This document shows, piece by piece, positions 57,797 to 64,000 of a stretch of 64,000 nucleotides of DNA. Position numbers and translations under genes: made by a program. A model generated the notes under the pieces. The model saw only the letters and a program-made list of their open reading frames with translations, was not told where the DNA came from and ran no database searches. Origin of the DNA: Dickeya aquatica (lineage in GTDB: Bacteria; Pseudomonadota; Gammaproteobacteria; Enterobacterales; Enterobacteriaceae); assembly GCF_900095885.1 (NCBI RefSeq), contig NZ_LT615367.1:4154001-4218000 (forward strand), in the 5' to 3' direction. Position 1 is the stretch's first letter, and each line of letters starts with the position of its first letter.

Positions 57797-59155
57797 ATGA
57801 GCGTTTCGCCACCGTTTCCTCGGGGAGAACAACTGTGCCAGTTTATCTGCTCGTCCTCCTCGCTCATTATTCCAGAGCAGGTCAGACACGAGGCCAAAAG
57901 GGCGCTGGTCGATCACCTCGGCGTGGCGCTTGGTGCGCTTAATGACGACGCGGTAAAGGCAGTACGGCAGGTCGCCAATCGCTGGAACGCCAGTGGCGAA
58001 GCACAAATATGGCTGGGCCGAAAAACCACGCCCGCGCTGGCAGCGCTGGTGAATGGCACCATGGCCCATGCGGCAGATTATGACGATACCCACCCTGCCG
58101 GTGCGGGCCACCCCGGCGCACCTTGCTGGTCTGCGGCGCTGGCGCTGGCTCAGGCGTATCGCGCCGACGAACAGCAAACGCTGACCGCCTTTATCATCGG
58201 CTTCGAGGTGATGGCGAAACTTGGCGGCGGCTGGGTAACGGGCGTCGGGCGTAACTTACAGCGCCGCGGCTTTCACCCCACATCGGTCGTCGGCCGGGCC
58301 GGTGCGGCGGCCGTTGCCGCCGTGCTGCTGAAACTGTCGCGTGAACAAACCGCCAATGCTCTCGGCAGCGCGGCCACCATGATGGGCGGGTTACAGAAAT
58401 CCTCCGGCACACACGGCAAACCGTTCCATGCCGGAAAGGCAGCGATGGATGGCATTCTCGCCGCCGAACTGGCAGCGGAAGGGTTTACCGGTGCCCACCA
58501 TTTTTATGAAACCGACGGTTGGGTAAACACCTTTATTCAGGACGGCAGCGCGGACATTCCTGCCCTGGATTTCGGGCAAACGTGGGAGCTGCCCGGTAAC
58601 GGCTACAAACTTTATGCCAGTTGCCGCGGAACACATGCTTGCATCGAAACCGCCCGAAAACTGTTCCCGCAGTTGGGCGGGCGCAAGATTCAACGTATTT
58701 ACGCCCGCGTACATCCGATGGGGATGGTCAACGCCGGGATAATGAACCCCGCAACACCGCTGGAGAGCAAATTCAGTATTCCACACTGCATTGCGCTGGC
58801 GCTCAGCGGCTATCAATTGCATGACGCCGATTTCACCCGGCGCACGGTGGACGACCCGGTGCCACGCCAGCTACTACCGCTGCTGGAGATCGAAGCAGTT
58901 GAAGGGCAGTCGGCCAGCGCAGCATTTATCGACATCTGGCTGGAAGATGGGCAACACCTGCACGCGCAAACCGACGTCTATCGCGGCCACCCGCAGAACC
59001 CGCTGTCAGAGCACGAACTGCGCGCCAAGTTTGATGCGCTGACCATTCCTGTTTTGGGTAAAAAACAAAGCGGCAAGCTGTATCAGGCGGCGATGCATTT
59101 CGAACACGTCGGCGCGCTCGCCACCATCAACGGGATACTTGCCGCACGAGACTGA
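57797..59155 (+). CDS. MmgE/PrpD-family protein (first paralogue)
   Basis: 452-residue cytoplasmic enzyme of the MmgE/PrpD superfamily, which includes 2-methylcitrate dehydratase, cis-aconitate decarboxylase and iminodisuccinate epimerase. The helical domain carries NGTMAHAADYDDTHPAGAGH (about 90-110), the family signature; FHPTSVVGRAGAAAVAAVLL and YASCRGTHACIETA follow. AGGAG precedes the ATG. It is not PrpD proper: there is no prpBC neighbourhood. With a second paralogue, a TSUP permease and an amino acid ABC transporter it likely acts on an imported carboxylate or N-substituted amino acid (inference). Confidence 0.85.
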   Translation: MSVSPPFPRGEQLCQFICSSSSLIIPEQVRHEAKRALVDHLGVALGALNDDAVKAVRQVANRWNASGEAQIWLGRKTTPALAALVNGTMAHAADYDDTHPAGAGHPGAPCWSAALALAQAYRADEQQTLTAFIIGFEVMAKLGGGWVTGVGRNLQRRGFHPTSVVGRAGAAAVAAVLLKLSREQTANALGSAATMMGGLQKSSGTHGKPFHAGKAAMDGILAAELAAEGFTGAHHFYETDGWVNTFIQDGSADIPALDFGQTWELPGNGYKLYASCRGTHACIETARKLFPQLGGRKIQRIYARVHPMGMVNAGIMNPATPLESKFSIPHCIALALSGYQLHDADFTRRTVDDPVPRQLLPLLEIEAVEGQSASAAFIDIWLEDGQHLHAQTDVYRGHPQNPLSEHELRAKFDALTIPVLGKKQSGKLYQAAMHFEHVGALATINGILAARD

Positions 59156-59228
59156 AAACACGCGATGGCTTTCCCGTAAAAAATCTACGTATTAATTTGA
59201 TAAATAACGTTTTAACCAGGAATTTTTT

Positions 59229-60554
59229 ATGACCGTTGCCCGCCGATTCGCGCACAGCCTGCTGGCCTTTTCACGCCAGACCTTCTCGCCAGACGTTCTG
59301 GCGCTGGCACGTACTGCCATTATCGATACGCTGGGGGTCACACTGGCGGGCAGTATTCAGGATGGTGCGCACAAGTTACGCGCCGTGATAGTCCCCACGG
59401 CGGCGTCCGGCCAGAGCCGCGTACTGGGAACGTCACTGCGGCTCAACGCGCAGGACGCCGCACTGCTCAACGGTACCGCCGCCCATTTGCTTGATTTCGA
59501 TGATTCCAACTCCTGGTTGCACGGCCATATTTCAGTTGCGGTGTTGCCTGCGTTGCTGGCGCTGGCAGACGAACAACACGCCAGCGGCGACGCTATCCTG
59601 CGCGCTTATCTGGCCGGGTATGAAACGGCAGTACGCATGGGAAAAGCCGTCAGCCCATTCCAGTACCGGCACGGCTGGCACCCGACCACCTCCGTCGGCG
59701 TATTCGCAGGCGTGGCCGCCTGCGCCGTGCTATTGGGGCTTGATGAGGAACAGACCGCCACGGCACTGTGTATTACCGCCTCGCTGGCCTCGGGCATTAA
59801 ATCCAACTTCGGCAGCCAGACCAAATCGCTGGCGGTCGGCCATGCCAACCGCAACGCGGTGATGGCAGTTCGCCTGGCGCAACAGGGATTCAGCGCCGGG
59901 CTACAGGCTTTCGAGCACTCGCACGGGTATTTCAATGTCTACAATCAGGCACCGGGCAACTACGATCCGGCCCCGCTGACCGAGCCCTGGCTGACACCTT
60001 CGCACATTCTCGACCGGGTGAAAGGGAATAATTACAAATACTTCCCTTGCTGCTACGCCATTTTGTCACCGCTGGATGCACTGCTGGCGCTGCGGGCTGA
60101 TACCGGCGTTTCTACCGATGACATCGCACAGATTCAGGTGGAAGTGCACCCTCTGCGTTTCCCGCACATTAACCAGCCGCAGCCGAATACGCCGCTGGCC
60201 GGGAAATTCAGCCTGCATTACTGCATCGCCCGTGCCTGGATAACCGGCGGGCTAACGCTGGACGACTTTATTGATGACGTCGCTTTCAGCGATCCTGCAA
60301 CTAACGCACTGATGGCGCGGGTATCACTGTCAAGTCACGACGATACGGCCACCCACAGCGCACGGGTCACGCTGCACTGTCATGACGGACGACGCATTAC
60401 CCACAACGTTGCGGGCGCTATGGGCTCCAGCGCCGAATTACCGCTGCCGGAAAATCTGATTGCACAAAAGTTTCTTGATTGCGCCGGGCACATTCTCTCC
60501 CCCCTGGAAGCCCAGGCACTTTATCAGCGGCTGCTGCAAGACGATTACCGGTGA
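59229..60554 (+). CDS. MmgE/PrpD-family protein (second paralogue)
   Basis: 441-residue MmgE/PrpD-superfamily enzyme, diverged from its neighbour. Signature NGTAAHLLDFDDSNSWLHGH (about 79-98), then YRHGWHPTTSVGVFAGVAA and KYFPCCYAILSPLDALLAL. CAGGAA precedes the ATG; 73 bases separate it from the first paralogue. Such pairs may form a hetero-oligomer or act in sequence (for example epimerase and lyase steps). Substrate unknown. Confidence 0.85.
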   Translation: MTVARRFAHSLLAFSRQTFSPDVLALARTAIIDTLGVTLAGSIQDGAHKLRAVIVPTAASGQSRVLGTSLRLNAQDAALLNGTAAHLLDFDDSNSWLHGHISVAVLPALLALADEQHASGDAILRAYLAGYETAVRMGKAVSPFQYRHGWHPTTSVGVFAGVAACAVLLGLDEEQTATALCITASLASGIKSNFGSQTKSLAVGHANRNAVMAVRLAQQGFSAGLQAFEHSHGYFNVYNQAPGNYDPAPLTEPWLTPSHILDRVKGNNYKYFPCCYAILSPLDALLALRADTGVSTDDIAQIQVEVHPLRFPHINQPQPNTPLAGKFSLHYCIARAWITGGLTLDDFIDDVAFSDPATNALMARVSLSSHDDTATHSARVTLHCHDGRRITHNVAGAMGSSAELPLPENLIAQKFLDCAGHILSPLEAQALYQRLLQDDYR

Positions 60555-60616
60555 GCCGGGCACAGAAAGAATCAACAAATTGAATTTATTTAAATTTTTC
60601 ACTACAGAGCCGCGCC

Positions 60617-61366
60617 ATGATCTCTCTTATTCCACCAGAAATTTCACCGCTATTCGCTGGCATATTGGTGCTATCTAGCTTTCTGACCTCGGCGCTGACC
60701 GCCGCGATGGGGCTCGGTGGCGGCGTAACGCTGCTGGCGATTATGGGGCTGGGTATGCCGGTCAGCAGTCTGTTGCCGGTGCACGGCATCGTGCAACTGG
60801 GGTCGAACCTGAGCCGCACGCTGCTGCAACGCCGCCATGTGGCCTGGAAACTGGTGTGGTGGTTTCTGGCGGGCAGTGTCATCGGCATTGCGGCCGGCTC
60901 ACCGGTCGTGGTCTGGATCCCAGAAAGCGCGGCCAAAATCATGCTGGCGCTATTCATCCTGTGGTCGGTGTTTCGCCGGCCGTTACGGCCGAAGACCACC
61001 AACCGGACACTCTTTGTACTGGGTGGTGTCATCACCAGCGTCGGCACCATGATTGTTGGTGCGACCGGCCCGCTGGTGGCGGGGTTGATAAGCTCACAGG
61101 GGTTGACCAGACAACCGCTGATAGCCACCCATGCCACCTGCATGGCGTTACAGCATCTGCTGAAAATTCTGGCTTTCGGTCTGATGGGGTTTGCCTACGC
61201 CAGTTGGTTGCCGATGCTGGCGGCGATGGCAGTCAGCGGCTGTCTGGGTACCTGGCTCGGCACCCGCATTCTCGATAGCCTGCCGGAAAAACTGTTTCGC
61301 ACCACATTCCGGCTCACCATGACAGCACTCAGCGCACAGTTGCTCTGGCAGGCCATCGCCCATTGA
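60617..61366 (+). CDS. TSUP (TauE/SafE)-family permease
   Basis: 249-residue inner-membrane protein of the sulfite-exporter TauE/SafE family with seven to eight helices. Signature AAMGLGGGVTLLAIMGLGMP near residue 32 and VGATGPLVAGLISSQGLTRQ in the second half. Family members export sulfite, sulfoacetate or other organic anions. It lies in the MmgE/PrpD cluster, so it may export a product of that pathway (inference). The Shine-Dalgarno sequence is weak. Confidence 0.85.
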   Translation: MISLIPPEISPLFAGILVLSSFLTSALTAAMGLGGGVTLLAIMGLGMPVSSLLPVHGIVQLGSNLSRTLLQRRHVAWKLVWWFLAGSVIGIAAGSPVVVWIPESAAKIMLALFILWSVFRRPLRPKTTNRTLFVLGGVITSVGTMIVGATGPLVAGLISSQGLTRQPLIATHATCMALQHLLKILAFGLMGFAYASWLPMLAAMAVSGCLGTWLGTRILDSLPEKLFRTTFRLTMTALSAQLLWQAIAH

Positions 61367-61459
61367 GCGGGTGACTGCCTGCATAACCTGTGTATAGCAA
61401 CACGATGAATTTGGATTGCGCAATTTGCTATTTGTTTTGCGGGAAACCGGCTGAGACCA

Positions 61460-61470
61460 TTGGTATACAA
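61460..61470. promoter_or_regulatory. Probable GntR/FCD operator 2
   Basis: TTGGTATACAA lies 75 bases before the binding-protein gene and shares GTATACAA with the site at 57703, suggesting the same regulator controls the transporter. Confidence 0.5.
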
Positions 61471-61544
61471 AAGAACACAAATAAGATAACCCGCTTGTTT
61501 GATGCACACACCCACACCACCACGATGATGATTAAGGATGCCTC

Positions 61545-62609
61545 ATGCTGAAAAACACCCTCGGCTTCACGGCGGCAGTAGTGCTAACACTTAGTAGTCT
61601 GTTTTCCACCGCCCAGGCGGAAACAGCCGCCGCCAGCACAAGCACCAACGCTAACGGTGAAACGCTGAAAAAAATCAAAGCGCGCGGCGAGCTGATTTGC
61701 GGCGTACACCCTTCACGCCACGGGTTCTCTGCCATTGACAGCAAAGGGCAGTGGTCAGGTCTGGATATCGACTACTGCCGGGCGCTGGCCGCTGCCATTT
61801 TCGGCGACGCCGGTAAAGTCCGCTTCGCTGCCCTTTCCACCGCTCAGCGCTTCCCGGCCATTCAGTCAGGCGAAGTTGACGTGCTATCCCGCAACGTGAC
61901 CGCCGCACTGTCGCGGGAAACCTCGCTGGGGCTGCGTTTTGCACCACCAACGTTTTATACCGGCACCGGATTTATGGTGCGCGCCAATGCAGGCGTGAAA
62001 AAGCTGGAAGACATGAACGGCGCGACGGTTTGTATCACACCGGGCAGCAGCACCGAGCAGAATGTGGCGCAGCTATTCGCCGCACACCATCTGCGCTATA
62101 CGCCCGTGGTTATCGAGAACAATAAAGAGTTTGTCGCCGCTTACCTCTCTGGCCGTTGCGACGTGCTGGCCCGCGATAAAGTCGCGCTGCCGGGGGTACG
62201 GATGTTTGACGCCGAAAAGCCGACCGACCACATCATTCTGCCGGGGATTTACTCCAAAGAGCCGCTGGCGATGGCGGTCCGCAAAGGGGACGACCAGTGG
62301 TACGACATCGTGAAATGGGTGGTGTATGCCACGTTCAACGCAGAAGAGCTGGATATCAGTCAGAAAAACGTCGATAGCAAGCTCACCTCCAGCGATGCGG
62401 AAGTACAGGCTCTGCTGGGCGTTAACGGCGATTACGGTCAGTCGCTGGGGCTGGATAACAAGTGGGCCTACAACATCGTCAAACAGGTGGGTAATTACGG
62501 TGATATCTACAACCGCCACTTTGGCCCCGAGACGCCAACGCCGCTGGAACGCGACCTGAACAACCTGTGGACCAACGGCGGGTTGCTGTACAGCCTGCCA
62601 ATGCGCTGA
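61545..62609 (+). CDS. Polar amino acid ABC transporter, periplasmic binding protein
   Basis: 354-residue solute-binding protein like AapJ/BztA (E. coli YhdW): signal peptide ending STAQA (about residue 26), then KIKARGELICGVHPSRHGFS, GLDIDYCRALAAAIFGD, VDVLSRNVTAALSRET and a C-terminal NRHFGPETPTPLERDLN block diagnostic of the general L-amino acid subfamily. It delivers substrate to the permeases that follow. Spacing to the TSUP gene is 178 bases with its own putative operator, so it may have its own promoter. Confidence 0.92.
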   Translation: MLKNTLGFTAAVVLTLSSLFSTAQAETAAASTSTNANGETLKKIKARGELICGVHPSRHGFSAIDSKGQWSGLDIDYCRALAAAIFGDAGKVRFAALSTAQRFPAIQSGEVDVLSRNVTAALSRETSLGLRFAPPTFYTGTGFMVRANAGVKKLEDMNGATVCITPGSSTEQNVAQLFAAHHLRYTPVVIENNKEFVAAYLSGRCDVLARDKVALPGVRMFDAEKPTDHIILPGIYSKEPLAMAVRKGDDQWYDIVKWVVYATFNAEELDISQKNVDSKLTSSDAEVQALLGVNGDYGQSLGLDNKWAYNIVKQVGNYGDIYNRHFGPETPTPLERDLNNLWTNGGLLYSLPMR

Positions 62610-62685
62610 TAACCGTTTACAGCCCGGTGTCGCCGTCATCTCGACGTCGGGCGCGTTCTGCCCGCATTCTTGCAGAGGAACCGTT

Positions 62686-63900
62686 TTGTCTGACATCAAG
62701 GCACCAACCATCGCCCCGCAGGCCGGGAAAACAGGCGCTGACGCCCCCCTCTGGTTCAGGCTCATGGGCAGCCAGTCATTGCGGGCCGCCTGTTATCAAC
62801 TGCTGCTCGGCGTGCTGATTGTCTATTTCAGTTACTGGCTGTATGCCAACGTGGAAGCCAATCTTCGCACCCAGAATATCGCCACCGGATTCGGCTTTCT
62901 GGGCAATATTGCCCGCTTTGAAATCGGCGAAAAGTTAATCGACTTTACCGCCCGTGATAATTACTACCGGGCACTGGCCACCGGGCTGCTCAATACACTG
63001 TATGTGACTGGCTGGGGGATCGTGCTGGCGACGCTGCTGGGGTTTGCCGTCGGTATCGCCAGAGTCTCCGCTAACGGGTTGCTGGCGTACCTCGCCAGCG
63101 GTTATATCGAACTGATGCGCAATATTCCGGTGATCCTGCAAGTGATTTTCTGGTCGGTGTTGATCCGTAATCTGCCGTCACCACGGGACGCCATCACGCT
63201 GGGCGATCTGGCGTTTCTCACCAACCGGGGGCTGACGTTCGCCCTGCCCGCCGCCCACACTGGCTGGCGCTGGTGCGCGCTTGCTCTGTTGACGGCGCTG
63301 ATCGCAAGCCTTGCACTGGCGGCATTCGGGCGCAGGCTACGAGAGCGTCGCGGCCACACGTTGCCGACGGGGATGCTGTCGGCAACGCTGATTGTCGGCC
63401 TGCCGTTACTGGCCTGGTGGTTGTCCGGCGCGCCGCACCAGCTTAACCGCCCGGTATTACAGGGGTTCAACTTTCAGGGCGGTGGTATTATCAGCCCGGA
63501 ATTCACCGCGCTATTGTTGGGCATTGCGCTCTACTCCTCCGCGTTTATCGCAGAAATCGTCCGTTCGGGTATTCAGTCTATCCCTAAAGGGCAACTGGAA
63601 GCGGCCAATGCCTTGTCGCTGTCGCGCTGGCAAATCCTGAGTCATATCATTATTCCCCAGGCGCTGCGGGTGATCGTTCCGCCGCTCACCAGCCAGTTCG
63701 TCAGCCTGTCGAAGAACAGTTCAATTGCCGTGGTAGTCGGCTACCCCGATCTTACCAATATCAGCAACACATTAATGAATCAAACCGGGCAGGCGCTGGA
63801 AGTCATCGCCATCATGATGGTGGTGTACCTGACCTTCAGTCTGCTGATGTCACTGTTGATGAACGTGTTTAACCGTATTGTCGCCATTAAAGAGCGATGA
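62686..63900 (+). CDS. Polar amino acid ABC transporter permease (AapQ/YhdX type)
   Basis: 404-residue inner-membrane permease. The start is TTG at 62686, with AGAGGAA at eight bases; no ATG fits. Conserved N-terminal NTLYVTGWGIVLATLLGFAVG and the EAA loop EAANALSLSRWQILSHIIIPQ that contacts the ATPase. The large insertion between helices (about 170-270) is typical of the general L-amino acid subfamily. Followed after 11 bases by a second permease. Confidence 0.92.
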   Translation: MSDIKAPTIAPQAGKTGADAPLWFRLMGSQSLRAACYQLLLGVLIVYFSYWLYANVEANLRTQNIATGFGFLGNIARFEIGEKLIDFTARDNYYRALATGLLNTLYVTGWGIVLATLLGFAVGIARVSANGLLAYLASGYIELMRNIPVILQVIFWSVLIRNLPSPRDAITLGDLAFLTNRGLTFALPAAHTGWRWCALALLTALIASLALAAFGRRLRERRGHTLPTGMLSATLIVGLPLLAWWLSGAPHQLNRPVLQGFNFQGGGIISPEFTALLLGIALYSSAFIAEIVRSGIQSIPKGQLEAANALSLSRWQILSHIIIPQALRVIVPPLTSQFVSLSKNSSIAVVVGYPDLTNISNTLMNQTGQALEVIAIMMVVYLTFSLLMSLLMNVFNRIVAIKER

Positions 63901-63911
63901 AAGAGGGCATT

Positions 63912-64000
63912 ATGTCATTCTCATCTGCGTTATCCCCGGCGGGCGGGCCGCTTCAGCGCGGGTGGCGCTGGAGCCGGGAGAAGCTGTTTAGCAGCCTGCC
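63912..64000 (+). CDS. Second ABC permease (AapM/YhdY type), 5' end only
   Basis: The first 29 codons of a frame opening MSFSSALSPAG and continuing WRWSREKLFSSLP to the window edge. AGAGGGC precedes the ATG, 11 bases after the first permease. The N-terminus fits the second permease of a general L-amino acid transporter; an ATPase gene would be expected next. Confidence 0.75.
   Translation, partial: MSFSSALSPAGGPLQRGWRWSREKLFSSL

Noticed and set aside
57797..60554. Annotation of either gene as PrpD (2-methylcitrate dehydratase)
   Set aside because: No prpB/prpC/prpR context and the proteins are shorter than PrpD (~483); only the superfamily can be supported.

Overview
The window looks like the chromosome of a soft-rot enterobacterium (Pectobacteriaceae, most like Dickeya or a close relative). 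This rests on Enterobacterales core synteny (hemYXDC/cyaA-cyaY-lptM-dapF-DUF484-xerC-yigB-uvrD-corA-rarD-yigI-pldA-recQ-rhtC'-rhtB-pldB-yigL; asd-yhgN-gnt; glgB-glgX), combined with a plant-phenolic ester hydrolase of the tannase/feruloyl esterase family and a simple-carbapenem biosynthesis cluster. The genus is an inference; no marker gene was searched.

Layout. 1-4.0 kb: glycogen genes glgX (cut by the left edge) and glgB. 4.4-11.5 kb: accessory block between glgB and asd, with a BtsS-type sensor kinase lacking an adjacent regulator, a LysR/EamA divergent pair, a secreted tannase-family esterase and a second LysR gene. 11.5-17.2 kb: nikR, asd, yhgN and a gluconate module (gntT, gntK, gntR) with a 30-bp perfect palindrome as operator. 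17.5-24.1 kb: an AT-rich carbapenem cluster carA-B-C-D-E-F-G plus a secreted FGE-fold gene in the carH position. No luxR-type carR lies next to carA. The cluster sits between gntR and the pirin gene yhhW, which are close neighbours in E. coli. A MITE-like element and a long hairpin with tandem repeats follow it.

24.6-33.7 kb: pirin, the small RNA RyhB with a Fur box, glpABC divergent from glpT-glpQ with a CRP site between them, and yigL. 33.7-53.6 kb: the conserved pldB-to-hemD core segment in E. coli order, except that rhtC is reduced to an in-frame 45-codon remnant and an AbrB-family membrane protein gene lies between rarD and corA. The corA leader carries a small SD-preceded ORF and a hairpin. 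53.8-56.4 kb: hemX, hemY and, convergent to them, the small RNA GlmZ with a sigma-54 promoter motif.

56.7-64.0 kb: an accessory catabolic cluster made of a GntR/FCD regulator divergent from two MmgE/PrpD-family genes, a TSUP permease and a polar amino acid ABC transporter that continues past the right edge. Two GTATACAA-type motifs, one in the regulator/MmgE interval and one before the transporter, suggest a shared regulon.

How the parts work together: carA-E suffice on family knowledge to make (5R)-carbapen-2-em-3-carboxylate (CarB makes carboxymethylproline, CarA closes the beta-lactam, CarC epimerises and desaturates, CarD/CarE supply pyrroline carboxylate and electrons), and carF/carG give self-protection in the envelope. 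The glp genes import and oxidise glycerol-3-phosphate anaerobically. The right-hand cluster probably takes up an amino-acid-like substrate and isomerises or decarboxylates it, but its substrate is not known from the sequence.
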